The translations under genes were made by a program, and so were the position numbers. From DASVUC01 sp038237225 (GTDB taxonomy: Bacteria > Planctomycetota > Phycisphaerae > Tepidisphaerales > Tepidisphaeraceae), in contig JBBRYX010000014.1 in the NCBI GenBank assembly GCA_038237225.1, positions 52,441 through 116,440 of the forward strand: a stretch of DNA of 64,000 bases, written 5' to 3'. This document shows positions 34,829 to 43,835 of this stretch, piece by piece (position 1 is the first letter of the stretch; every line of letters starts with the position of its first letter). The notes under the pieces are model-generated. The model saw only the letters and a program-made list of their open reading frames with translations, was not told the DNA's origin and ran no database searches.

Positions 34829-34940
34829 ATAGCTGTCAGCGATCAGCTATCAGCTGTCAGCCTGCTATCAGATTCCATATATGCTGATGGCTGATGGCTG
34901 ATGGCTGCTAGCTGATGGCTGAAAGCTGATAGCTATTTGT
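34829..34940. repeat. AGCTGATAGC/GCTGATGGCT repeat block with inverted arms
   Basis: About 110 bases built from AGCTATCAGC, AGCTGTCAGC on the left and GCTGATGGCT units (four or five, tandem) on the right, closing with GCTGATAGCTAT. Left and right halves are imperfectly inverted and can fold into one long hairpin. It fills the space between the two nagB-like genes. The sequence type recurs in many unrelated bacterial genomes to my knowledge. Confidence 0.7.
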
Positions 34941-34946
34941 GACACC

Positions 34947-35696
34947 ATGAAAATTACCATATCACACAACAAGCAAGCCATGGCGAAGCAGGCCGCGCAG
35001 CATGGCGCGGATTTGATTCGGCGAACGCTGCGGAAAAACGCAACGGCGAACATCATCGTCGCAACCGGAGCTTCGCAGTTCGAGATGCTCGCGACGCTGG
35101 TGCAGGAAAACATCGACTGGCACAGGGTGACCGCGTTCCATCTCGATGAATACGTGGGGCTGCCAATCACGCATCCGGCTTCATTTCGGAAATATCTTTG
35201 GGAACGATTCATCAGCAAGCTCCCCTTGCCGCTTGCAGGGTTCAACTATGTCGATGCGGAGGATAAACCCGAAGCGGAGTGCAAGCGGCTGGCGACAATC
35301 ATCGCGAAATGCTCGATCGACGTCGCCTTCATCGGCATCGGCGAAAACGGACATGTCGCCTTCAATGACCCTCCGGCCAACTTCCGAACAACCAAACCTT
35401 ACATCGTGGTCGATCTGGATGAAGCCTGCCGCCGGCAGCAACTGGGTGAAGGCTGGTTCAAGTCGCTGAAGGATGTCCCCAAGCGCGCAATCTCGATGAG
35501 CGTGACGCAAATCATGAAGTCCGCCGCGATCATCTGCTCGGTGCCGGATGAGCGCAAGGCCAAGGCCGTCAAGGAGTGCCTGGAGGGACCGGTGTCCGCG
35601 GAGGCGCCGGCTTCGATCCTGCAAACGCATAAGAACTGCACCGTATATCTGGAGCCGGAATCGGCGTCGATGTTGAGTGGGCGCCGGGGCCGGTAG
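34947..35696 (+). CDS. nagB: glucosamine-6-phosphate deaminase
   Basis: 249 residues. Converts glucosamine 6-phosphate to fructose 6-phosphate and ammonia. It has NIIVATGASQFEMLATLV, VTAFHLDEYVGLPITHPASFRKYL with the catalytic Asp-Glu, IDVAFIGIGENGHVAFNDPP with Glu/His catalytic triad residues, and MSVTQIMKSAAIICSVPDERKA. Length is normal. The LmbE-type deacetylase and NagB-like gene upstream support amino-sugar use. Confidence 0.93.
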   Translation: MKITISHNKQAMAKQAAQHGADLIRRTLRKNATANIIVATGASQFEMLATLVQENIDWHRVTAFHLDEYVGLPITHPASFRKYLWERFISKLPLPLAGFNYVDAEDKPEAECKRLATIIAKCSIDVAFIGIGENGHVAFNDPPANFRTTKPYIVVDLDEACRRQQLGEGWFKSLKDVPKRAISMSVTQIMKSAAIICSVPDERKAKAVKECLEGPVSAEAPASILQTHKNCTVYLEPESASMLSGRRGR

Positions 35697-35811
35697 CTCC
35701 ATAAGCCTGGAAAATCAGCGGCGCCTTGCAAGTTTTTCTTTCCTATGTCGCTGCCAGTGGATACGATACCCGACCATCATTTCAGTGAGCTTTTTGGGAA
35801 TCGGAGGAGCG

Positions 35812-37581
35812 ATGGGTCAGACATCAACCGCATGCGCGATTGCATCGCTGAGCGCAATCCTGGGCGCAGGCCAGGCTGGCGCGGGCTTGACTTACGATCT
35901 TCGATTTTCCGATAACACAAAGCAAAAGAACGTCGCAACCGGCTTCGTCGGCTCGTTCAATCTCGATCTCTGGGCGCGCGTCTCAGGCACCGACAGCGAT
36001 CATCTGAATGATGGTTTGATCGACAGCTACATCGTGCTGCAAAGCACCGAAACCGGCGACTTGTTTGACGGCCTGCTCGCGGCGGGGACTGCCCTCAGCC
36101 CTTTCAATGTCGGGCGCAACGGCGCTGCCGGAAACTTGTCGAATGATGGCGTCGGGGACTGGGGCTCGACCGCTGCATTGATCGAGGATTCCCGTTACAT
36201 GTACGCGAAAAGCGCTTCGCAAATCCGTGGCGGCGGAGTGAACGGACAGTCGGTCGACGGCACCACATGGGAATTTCGGATCGCTTCCTTCGCGCTCAAC
36301 CTGAGCGCAGTTCATCCGATCGGAAACGATGAGACAGTCATCACCGTAACCCGCCCGGTACCCACCTTTCCGCTGATCACGCTCGCCCGCTACGTGCAGG
36401 ACGACGTGATGATGACTGTCACCAACCAGCAATATGCCGGCGTGTATGGCAGCCACGTCTCCCTGGTCGGCAGCAGCAGCGCCTGGGACGGAGGGCCCGG
36501 CGGATCCGGGAACGAATGGACGACGCCGGCCAACTGGGCGGGTGATTCAACACCCAATGCAACCTCCATCGCGACATTCGGCGCCGGTGGGACAGCGACG
36601 GTCGTCGGTATCAATATGGGAGCGCAACCCGGCAACTCAACAACGGTTGCGATGATCCGACTGGACACCGATGCCAATCGAGACCTCACCATTCAAAACT
36701 CCAGTGCTGTCTCGGGAACACTCAGCCTCACCGGCGTCGGCGGGCTTGTCCTGGATAATCAGAGCAGCGGCCGAACGCTCTCGCTTTCGGGAAGCGGTGC
36801 GGGCGCTTTGTCCGTAATCTTCCCCAGCGCCGCATCGATCAATGTTTCCAACGCGGCATCCATGATCGATCTCAGCGCGCCAATCACCTCCAATTCGCTG
36901 GTCACCAAGACTGGCGCAGGCACGCTCATCATCAGAGGCGACCAGCAGAATTGGACCGGCGGACTCTCCGTCGCCGGCGGTAAGGTTGTCATTCCTCCGA
37001 GTAGTTCCGGGGTCAGCTACCTGGCAACGCTGAACATCGCACCAGGCGCCTCACTGGATCTGAACGACAACGATTTGGTCGTTAACGTCGGAGATTTCGC
37101 CACGCTTCAAAGCCTGGCCTTCGAGGGCTATTCCACCAGCCTGGATTCGACAAAAACCGGAATCACCTCAACCACCAGCCAAGGCCAGGGCGGCACCACC
37201 ATCCTCGCGCTCTTCGACAACGCCCTCGCAGGATTTTCGGACTACCCCTTCGGCAGTGGCAATTCCATTGCCACTGGAGCCATCGTCGGCAAATACACCT
37301 ACATCGGCGACACCAACTTCGACGGACAGGTCACCGCGCAGGACTACACCGCCATCGACGCCAACATTGGCACCAGCGTCAGTGTCGGAATCTCCTGGTT
37401 CTACGGCGACACCAACTTCGACGGCAACATCGACGCCACCGACTACACCGGTATCGACGCCGCCCTTGGCCTGGGACAAGGCAATCCCCTCGCGGTCCAC
37501 GCACTTCCAGAACCTGCCGCACTGGTTCCGCTGGCGCTGGGATTTTCGCTCAGACGGAACCGACGCCGCCCCATAAAGTGA
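35812..37581 (+). CDS. PEP-CTERM surface protein with autotransporter-like repeats and dockerin-like calcium loops
   Basis: 589 residues from the ATG at 35812 (GGAGGAG before it) with signal GQTSTACAIASLSAILGAGQAGAG. The middle (about 220-470) has beta-helix repeats: NEWTTPANWAGDSTPNATSI, NRDLTIQNSSAVSGTLSLTGVGG and LVTKTGAGTLIIRGDQQNWTGGL. Two calcium loops close the fold: GDTNFDGQVTAQDYTAIDAN and GDTNFDGNIDATDYTGIDAA. The C-terminus LPEPAALVPLALGFSLRRNRRR is a PEP-CTERM sorting tag. In this phylum such proteins are exported and anchored to the envelope or matrix. Ligand unknown. Confidence 0.88.
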   Translation: MGQTSTACAIASLSAILGAGQAGAGLTYDLRFSDNTKQKNVATGFVGSFNLDLWARVSGTDSDHLNDGLIDSYIVLQSTETGDLFDGLLAAGTALSPFNVGRNGAAGNLSNDGVGDWGSTAALIEDSRYMYAKSASQIRGGGVNGQSVDGTTWEFRIASFALNLSAVHPIGNDETVITVTRPVPTFPLITLARYVQDDVMMTVTNQQYAGVYGSHVSLVGSSSAWDGGPGGSGNEWTTPANWAGDSTPNATSIATFGAGGTATVVGINMGAQPGNSTTVAMIRLDTDANRDLTIQNSSAVSGTLSLTGVGGLVLDNQSSGRTLSLSGSGAGALSVIFPSAASINVSNAASMIDLSAPITSNSLVTKTGAGTLIIRGDQQNWTGGLSVAGGKVVIPPSSSGVSYLATLNIAPGASLDLNDNDLVVNVGDFATLQSLAFEGYSTSLDSTKTGITSTTSQGQGGTTILALFDNALAGFSDYPFGSGNSIATGAIVGKYTYIGDTNFDGQVTAQDYTAIDANIGTSVSVGISWFYGDTNFDGNIDATDYTGIDAALGLGQGNPLAVHALPEPAALVPLALGFSLRRNRRRPIK

Positions 37582-37626
37582 CGACGCGAAGCGGCCGGAC
37601 TATCATGGCAGAGCGAACGGATAGCC

Positions 37627-38670
37627 ATGACCACGACCTCGCCCAATGAAGTCATTCCCGCACCGGCGCCGCCGCCCAAACCGCCGGAGCACAACCGCGC
37701 CGGCATCGATTATCGCCGGCCAATGCCGCGGCCAAAGGTGCGCGGGCCGGTGATCGATTTTCATTGCCACCTGCTTGCCGCCCGCCATGGGAAGGACTGG
37801 TTTGAAGCCGCCGCCCATTTCGGAATTGACTACTTCGTCACCATGACGCCGTTGGAAGAAGCGATGACGCTTCAGCGCGAGTACCCGGGCAAGATCCAGT
37901 TTATCGCGGTGCCAAAATGGGGCGATCCGGCGCCGGACTTCGTCGATGACTGGCTCCGTCGGTTGGAGAGCTTCTACAACATGGGCAGCCGCATGGTGAA
38001 GTTCCACATGGCGCCCAGCACCATGCAGAAGCGCGGCCGGCTGGATTCGCCGCAGTATGCGCCGATCTTTCGAGAGATCGTCGATCGCAAAATGGCCGTG
38101 ATGACCCACGTGGGAGATCCCGACACCTGGTACTGCTCCAAATACACCGACTGCGGAAAATTCGGCGCCCGAGATGATCATTACGCGATGTGGGAATCGG
38201 TCATGCAGCAGCACCCCGATCTGCCCTGGGTGGGCGCGCACATGGGCGGAAATCCGGAAAATCCCGAGCGTCTCCAGCGCCTGCTGAATACCTATCCGAA
38301 CCTCATGCTCGACTGCTCGGCAACGCGCTGGATGGTCCGGGAAATTTCCGCGCGGCGCGACGAAGCGCGCGAGTTCTTCATCCGAAACGCCGACCGAATC
38401 CTCTTCGGCAGCGATCAGGTCTCCGGCGATGATCGTGGATTCGATTTCCTCGCATCCCGCTTTTGGGCACACCGCAAGCTTTGGGAAACCGCGTACATCG
38501 GTCCGACACCGATCTACGATCCGGACCTTCCGGAAGATCACCAGCCACAGTTGCGGGGATTGGCATTGCCCGACGAGACCATTCAGAAGATGTATCATGA
38601 CAACGCGGTTCGATTCCTCTCGCGGGTCGGGGTTGCGTTTGAGGATTGTCGATACGATGCGCGCGGTTAA
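37627..38670 (+). CDS. amidohydrolase-2 family metal enzyme
   Basis: 347 residues. A TIM-barrel metal hydrolase or decarboxylase: VIDFHCHLLAARHG (metal HxH), MAVMTHVGDPDTW (His), LPWVGAHMGGNPENPERL (His), and ADRILFGSDQVSG with the catalytic Asp. The fold matches amidohydrolase 2 (PF04909), as in ACMSD-like decarboxylases. A Pro-rich N-terminus of about 35 residues precedes the barrel. The substrate cannot be named. Confidence 0.88.
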   Translation: MTTTSPNEVIPAPAPPPKPPEHNRAGIDYRRPMPRPKVRGPVIDFHCHLLAARHGKDWFEAAAHFGIDYFVTMTPLEEAMTLQREYPGKIQFIAVPKWGDPAPDFVDDWLRRLESFYNMGSRMVKFHMAPSTMQKRGRLDSPQYAPIFREIVDRKMAVMTHVGDPDTWYCSKYTDCGKFGARDDHYAMWESVMQQHPDLPWVGAHMGGNPENPERLQRLLNTYPNLMLDCSATRWMVREISARRDEAREFFIRNADRILFGSDQVSGDDRGFDFLASRFWAHRKLWETAYIGPTPIYDPDLPEDHQPQLRGLALPDETIQKMYHDNAVRFLSRVGVAFEDCRYDARG

Positions 38671-38770
38671 AATATTCCTTAAATCGATTGGTTCGCCCGA
38701 CAAGTATATGAAGCTTCCATGAAGCCCCGGCTCGGCTACAATGCGCCCCCAGAAGTCGAGGCTCTTTCTC

Positions 38771-39295
38771 ATGGCCCAACCCTTTGTCGCCACGCTTACC
38801 GTCAATTGCCGGCGCACCACCCTGACCACGCCCGGAGATCGAACGCTGCTCGACGTCCTCCGCGAGGACCTTCATCTTACCGGCACCAAGTATGGTTGCG
38901 GCGAAGGCGCCTGCGGCGCATGCTCCGTCCTTATCAACGGCAAGCGAACCTTCAGTTGCAGCACGCCAATTTCGGAAGCCAGCGGGAAGCAGATCAGGAC
39001 GATCGAAGGACTAGCCACCGGGGACACTCTGCATCCCGTGCAGCAAGCATTTCTCGATGAGGGCGCGTTTCAGTGCGGCTACTGCACCGCCGGCATCATC
39101 ATCGGAACCGTCGCGCTCCTGGAGCGCAAGCCCAATCCGACGGAAGACGAACTAAAGGAATGGATGAACGGCCACCTCTGCCGCTGCTGCGCGTATCCGA
39201 AAATCGTTCAGGCGATCCAACATGCGGCAGAGCTGAGCGCATGCGCGAACCTCGGACGGACAAGCGATAGCCAAACGACTCCACAATCGCGGTAA
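38771..39295 (+). CDS. 2Fe-2S subunit of a molybdenum hydroxylase
   Basis: 174 residues from the ATG at 38771. Plant-ferredoxin cluster: GCGEGACGACSVLINGKRTFSC near residue 47. Second cluster: GAFQCGYCTAGII and HLCRCCAYPKI. The latter has the normal CxC as C-R-C-C. This is the small, electron-relay subunit of the xanthine dehydrogenase family. It is encoded 18 bases before the large subunit. No FAD subunit is nearby, so electrons probably go to a cytochrome. Confidence 0.92.
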   Translation: MAQPFVATLTVNCRRTTLTTPGDRTLLDVLREDLHLTGTKYGCGEGACGACSVLINGKRTFSCSTPISEASGKQIRTIEGLATGDTLHPVQQAFLDEGAFQCGYCTAGIIIGTVALLERKPNPTEDELKEWMNGHLCRCCAYPKIVQAIQHAAELSACANLGRTSDSQTTPQSR

Positions 39296-39313
39296 TACCC
39301 CGAGGAAACAGCA

Positions 39314-41455
39314 ATGCTCAGCCCAGGCAATCCTCCTCGTCTTGAATTCGACACGGACGACGACGCACAAATCATCGACCGGGTCGCGTATGACTTCGGC
39401 CTGTCGCGCCGCACGTTCGTTCAAGTTCTGGGAGCGGGGCTGTTGATCGCGGCTGCCGCGCCCACGCTGGCGCAGCAGCGGAGTCCGCGCGGAAATCAGA
39501 GACAGCAAGCAAAACCCATCCCGCTGGATGCACGAATGCATATCGCAAAAGATGGATTGATCACGGTGATGACGGGGAAGATCGAATGCGGCCAAGGGGC
39601 TCGCGCGGAGATTGCACAGGCGGCGGCTGAAGAACTCGGGGTCTCGCGGAATGTCATCCAAGTGTTGATGGGAGACACCGACTTGACGCCGGACGACGGC
39701 ATCACCGCGGGCAGCCGCACGACACCCACCACCATCCCCAGCATCCGACAATCCTGCGCGGCAGCTCGATCCCTTCTCATCAATTTCGCGAGTCAGAAAT
39801 GGAACGTCCCATCAGATCGTGTGCAGTTCGTCGACGGCATCGCGAAGCACAACGATCAGAACTTCACTTACGCGAACCTCGCATCGGAATCTGCCGATGC
39901 CCTGAAAGCCGGCGCGCCCACGGATGTCACCGTGACGCCAACCGAGAAATGGGATGTCTTGGGAACGCCCGCGGGCAGGCCCAATGCCCGCGACATCGTC
40001 ACCGGCAAGCATCAGTATCCGTGGGATGTCGTCCGCGACGGCATGCTGTATGGAAAGATCCTTCGCTCCCCGACCTATCGCGGGAAGCTCAAGACCGTGG
40101 ATGTCGCAGCCGCCAAGGCCATCGACGGAGTAACGCCAGTCCGCGATGGTGATTTCGTCGGCGTGGTCGCGCCAAACAGTTACGCCGCGAATCTCGCGAT
40201 CGAAGTGCTGGAGAAATCGGCGCACTGGGATCCGACTCCCCTGCCGTCAAGTAAGAAACTCTACGAGCACCTTCGGAACCAGGCCAAGGAAATTCCCGAG
40301 AATCCCTTCGCGGAAACAGTCCGCGGCGCGCCCAAAAAGCTTCGCGCCACCTACCACGTTCCGTATATCCAGCACGCGCCGTTGGAGCCACGCTCCGCGG
40401 TTGCACAGTGGAAAGATGGCCGTGTCACCATCTGGACCGGCACGCAAAACCCCTTCGGTGTTCGCCGCGAGGTAGCCGTCGCGTTTCATATTCCTGAAGA
40501 CCGCGTGCGCGTGATCGTGCCGGATTTCGGCGGCGGCTTCGGAGGCAAGCACACCGGCGAAGCGGCCGTCGAAGCCGCCCGCCTCGCCCAGGCCGCGGGC
40601 AAACCTGTCTCTTTGCAGTGGACCCGTGAAGAGGAGTTCACCTGGGCCACCTTCCGTCCCGCGGCAGTGATCGATGTTGAAGCCAGCCTGGATGACAAGA
40701 ACAATCTTTCAAGCTGGCACTTCGTCAACATCAACTCGGGACCCAGCGCGATTGAATCCCCCTACCGCGGGAAAAATCACAGCAAGTTTGTCGGGAGCGA
40801 TGCAGTCCTTCGGCACGGCTCCTATCGCGCGCTCGCCGCAACGGCCAACGTCTTCGCCCGAGAGTCGTTCATGGATGAACTGGCGCAGGTAGCAAAGCGT
40901 GATCCGCTGGAATTCCGCTTATCGCATCTCGACGATCTGCGCCTGAAAGCCGTGCTCGAAGCCGCCGCGAAGCGCTTCACCTGGACCGAGCGCCGCGGAA
41001 AAAAAACCGAAAACGTCGGCGTCGGCCTCGCCTGCGGCACCGATAAGGGCGGCTTCGTCGCGGCATGCGCCGAAGTCGCCATCGATCCCGCCAAAAACAC
41101 CATCAAAGTTCGTCACATCGCCCAAGCGTTCGAAGCAGGCGCCATCGCCAACCCCGCGAATCTGCTTTCGCAGGTGCAAGGCGCGATCATCCAGGGGCTG
41201 GGGCCCGTCCTTCGGGAGTCGATCGAACTAGCAGAGAACAAGGTCGGCAACCCATCGTTCTGGAAGTATTCCGTGCCGCGCTTCGCGGATCTTCCGACCC
41301 TGGACGTTCAGCTTCTCAATCGTCTGGATCTCCCCTCGGCCGGCGCCGGCGAGTCCCCCCTCATCGCGGTCGCGCCGGCAATCGCCAACGCGGTCTTCCA
41401 CGCGACCGGAAAGCGACTTCGCGAACTCCCCCTGCGAATACCGGAAGCAACCTAA
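39314..41455 (+). CDS. molybdopterin-binding subunit (aldehyde/isoquinoline dehydrogenase type)
   Basis: 713 residues with a twin-arginine-like signal, LSRRTFVQVLGAGLLIAAAA, at about 32-51. The body has molybdopterin-cytosine dinucleotide binding stretches: TVMTGKIECGQGARAEIAQA, AGSRTTPTTIPSIRQSC, HAPLEPRSAVAQW, FGGGFGGKHTGEAAVEAARL, GVGLACGTDKGG, and the catalytic Glu-like GAGESPLIAVAPAIANAVF near the C-terminus. The closest pattern is IorB-like, periplasmic, membrane-associated hydroxylases. Tat export with the 2Fe-2S partner is expected. Substrate unknown; next to the sugar-acid genes it may oxidise an aldose or aldehyde. Confidence 0.9.
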   Translation: MLSPGNPPRLEFDTDDDAQIIDRVAYDFGLSRRTFVQVLGAGLLIAAAAPTLAQQRSPRGNQRQQAKPIPLDARMHIAKDGLITVMTGKIECGQGARAEIAQAAAEELGVSRNVIQVLMGDTDLTPDDGITAGSRTTPTTIPSIRQSCAAARSLLINFASQKWNVPSDRVQFVDGIAKHNDQNFTYANLASESADALKAGAPTDVTVTPTEKWDVLGTPAGRPNARDIVTGKHQYPWDVVRDGMLYGKILRSPTYRGKLKTVDVAAAKAIDGVTPVRDGDFVGVVAPNSYAANLAIEVLEKSAHWDPTPLPSSKKLYEHLRNQAKEIPENPFAETVRGAPKKLRATYHVPYIQHAPLEPRSAVAQWKDGRVTIWTGTQNPFGVRREVAVAFHIPEDRVRVIVPDFGGGFGGKHTGEAAVEAARLAQAAGKPVSLQWTREEEFTWATFRPAAVIDVEASLDDKNNLSSWHFVNINSGPSAIESPYRGKNHSKFVGSDAVLRHGSYRALAATANVFARESFMDELAQVAKRDPLEFRLSHLDDLRLKAVLEAAAKRFTWTERRGKKTENVGVGLACGTDKGGFVAACAEVAIDPAKNTIKVRHIAQAFEAGAIANPANLLSQVQGAIIQGLGPVLRESIELAENKVGNPSFWKYSVPRFADLPTLDVQLLNRLDLPSAGAGESPLIAVAPAIANAVFHATGKRLRELPLRIPEAT

Positions 41456-41468
41456 ACAGGGGACGAAG

Positions 41469-41843
41469 TCACGATGTGAGCCGCTTGACGAGCGCATCCC
41501 ATCGCTCGCTGTTTTGAGACTGTTTGGATTCGCCCATTTTCCATGAACGCATAAACATGTCCGCGAACAGCTTATCTGAAAGCGCGCGCGCTTCGAGGCG
41601 CGAGAAAAACAACTCGAAGTGCGCTTCCAGCAAATGTTCCAACAGGCAACACGCGATAGCGTCGCGCAGATCCTCCTGCGGGTGTCCACCCCATCGCTCC
41701 ACAAACGCCCAAACTCTTTCCAGCTCTTCATCGATGTGATATCCGATTTCAATGATCGCTTGCCAGCGTGGATCTTCACCGACTTCGATTGGCTCGCCCG
41801 GAAGCAAAGCCTCGGCACGTTCAATGGCCTGGTGTACGTTCAT
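41469..41843 (-). CDS. hypothetical acidic helical protein
   Basis: 124 residues (MNVHQAIERAEALLPGEPIE...). The middle has YHIDEELERVWAFVERWGG, the motif DAIACCLLEHLLEAHFELFF, and a C-terminal Lys/Ser tail. The start could also be the ATG at 41846. It is antisense to the open frame upstream of the dehydratase but is the better coding candidate there. I know no function; similar small proteins occur beside many unrelated genes. Confidence 0.6.
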   Translation of the reverse strand: MNVHQAIERAEALLPGEPIEVGEDPRWQAIIEIGYHIDEELERVWAFVERWGGHPQEDLRDAIACCLLEHLLEAHFELFFSRLEARALSDKLFADMFMRSWKMGESKQSQNSERWDALVKRLTS

Positions 41844-41882
41844 CATCAACATCCAGTAGAATCTGCCCCAACGATTTCGGCA

Positions 41883-43835
41883 ATGAACGGTGACTCCAGC
41901 GACATTTTCTCGAACGACATAGCGATCCTGAACGCTGTCCGCACCAAAGCTGCCGGTCCCGCGGGGGCGCTTCCGCTTGATGAACAAATCCTGCGGAACT
42001 GGTCCTCCGGCGATCTGTTCGGCCTGACGCAGAACGTCGGAATGGGCTGGTCTCCAACGCAGCTTCGCCGCAAGGAATTCCTCATCCTCTCCACCTCCGG
42101 CGGCGTCCGCGCCGACGACGGCACACCCATCGCGCTCGGCTATCACACCGGTCATTGGGAAGTCGGCCTGCTCGTCCGCTCCGCCGCTCGCGCATTTGCG
42201 GAAAACAACTGCATCCCATTTTCCGCGACCGTCACCGATCCGTGCGATGGTCGAACGCAAGGCACAACGGGGATGCTCGACAGCCTGCCGTATCGCAACG
42301 ATGCAGCAATCGTCTTTCGAAGGTTGATCCGCTCGCTGCCCACGCGCACCGGCGTGATGGGCATCGCAACCTGCGACAAGGGTTTGCCCGCCATGATGAT
42401 GGCGCTGGCGAGCTGCTCCGATCTCCCAACCATTCTCGTTCCCGGCGGGGTCACGCTTGCCGTCGAAGATGGCGAAGATCTTGCGAAGATCCAAACCATC
42501 GGCGTCCGCTTCTCAAGGGGTGAAATCTCCCTCAAACAAGCAGCGGAAATGGGTTGCCGCGCCTGCGCCAGTCCCGGCGGCGGCTGCCAGTTTCTCGGCA
42601 CAGCGGCAACCAGCCAGGTCGTCGGTGAGGCGCTGGGCCTATCGCTCACCCACTCCGCTCTCTCCCCCAGCGGTCAACCGATCTGGCTCGACATGGCCGA
42701 GCGATCCGCGCGAAGCCTGATCGCGCTCCAGCAAAACGGCATCACCACCAAACACATTCTCACCGATGCCGCAATTAAAAACGCCATGATCGTTCACGCG
42801 GCCTTCGGCGGTTCTACAAATCTTCTCCTGCACGTCCCCGCCATCGCCCACGCGGCCGGATTGAAGCGCCCCACCTGCGATGACTGGATCGAGATCAACC
42901 GAAAAGTCCCGCGCCTCGTCGATGCGCTCCCGAACGGTCCCGTGGGACATCCCACCATTCGCGTGTTTCTCGCCGGTGGTGTCCCTGAGGTCATGCTGCA
43001 CCTCCGCCGAATGAACCTGCTCGATGAATCGGTCCTCACCGCAAGCGGACAATCGCTCAAGCAAAATCTCGATGCCTGGGAAACCTCATCCCGCCGCTTG
43101 CGCCTTCGCGGAATCTTAAATGAACAAGACAACATCGACCCCGATGATGTCATCCTCTCACCCGATCGCGCCCACGCGAAAGGCCTCACATCCACCGTCT
43201 GCTTTCCGAAAGGAAATCTGGCGCCGGAAGGCTCCGTGATCAAGTCCACCGCGATCGACCCAACCGTCGTCGATCAAGATGGAATCTACCGTCACACCGG
43301 CCCCGCGCGCGTCTTCACAACCGAGAAGGCAACCGTCGAGGCGATTAAACAGAATCAGATCAATCCGAACGACGTGATCGTCCTGATTTGCCGCGGTCCA
43401 ATGGGCGCGGGAATGGAAGAGATCTACGAAGTGACGAGCGCGTTGAAGTATCTCAAGTTCGGCAAGCAGGTCGCTGTCCTGACCGATGCGCGATTCTCCG
43501 GCGTCAGCACCGGTGCCTGCATCGGGCATATCGGACCCGAAGCGCTTGCCGGTGGACCGATCGGAAAGGTTCTCGACCGCGACACCATCGAGATCATCAT
43601 CGATCGCATCAGGATGGAGGGAACCATCAACCTCGTCGGCGCCGCCGGCAAGGTATTCAATCCGGCCGCCGGCGCTGAAGTTCTCGCCAATCGTCCCCCG
43701 CGACCCGATCTCGCGCCCGATCCACACCTTCCCGACGACACCAAGCTCTGGGCAATCCTGCAAAACGCCTCCGGCGGCTCGTGGGGCGGCTGCGTCTATG
43801 ATGTTTCCTCGATCCGCGAAAAACTCACGCGATGA
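41883..43835 (+). CDS. IlvD/Edd-family sugar-acid dehydratase (YjhG type)
   Basis: 650 residues from the ATG at 41883. It is a 2Fe-2S dehydratase: YHTGHWEVGLLVRSAARAF, FSATVTDPCDGRTQGTTGMLDSLPYRND (quoted as DPCDGRTQGT), GVMGIATCDKGLPAMMMAL, CRACASPGGGCQFLGTAATSQ, and the C-terminal CRGPMGAGMEEIYEVTSALK and LTDARFSGVSTGACIGHIGPEA. Length and the CQFLGTAAT signature fit YjhG/YagF D-xylonate dehydratases rather than IlvD. The next gene overlaps by 4 bases and encodes an FAH-family protein, as in the Weimberg pentose path. Confidence 0.9.
   Translation: MNGDSSDIFSNDIAILNAVRTKAAGPAGALPLDEQILRNWSSGDLFGLTQNVGMGWSPTQLRRKEFLILSTSGGVRADDGTPIALGYHTGHWEVGLLVRSAARAFAENNCIPFSATVTDPCDGRTQGTTGMLDSLPYRNDAAIVFRRLIRSLPTRTGVMGIATCDKGLPAMMMALASCSDLPTILVPGGVTLAVEDGEDLAKIQTIGVRFSRGEISLKQAAEMGCRACASPGGGCQFLGTAATSQVVGEALGLSLTHSALSPSGQPIWLDMAERSARSLIALQQNGITTKHILTDAAIKNAMIVHAAFGGSTNLLLHVPAIAHAAGLKRPTCDDWIEINRKVPRLVDALPNGPVGHPTIRVFLAGGVPEVMLHLRRMNLLDESVLTASGQSLKQNLDAWETSSRRLRLRGILNEQDNIDPDDVILSPDRAHAKGLTSTVCFPKGNLAPEGSVIKSTAIDPTVVDQDGIYRHTGPARVFTTEKATVEAIKQNQINPNDVIVLICRGPMGAGMEEIYEVTSALKYLKFGKQVAVLTDARFSGVSTGACIGHIGPEALAGGPIGKVLDRDTIEIIIDRIRMEGTINLVGAAGKVFNPAAGAEVLANRPPRPDLAPDPHLPDDTKLWAILQNASGGSWGGCVYDVSSIREKLTR

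Noticed and set aside
34829..34940. Possible CRISPR-like array from the GCTGATGGCT repeats
   Set aside because: Units are about 8-12 bases without unique spacers and form inverted halves. It is a simple-repeat hairpin block, and no cas gene is in the window.
41469..42494. Full-length minus-strand frame of 341 codons over the dehydratase start
   Set aside because: Only the last 124 codons look coding. The rest is antisense to a certain IlvD/Edd-family gene.
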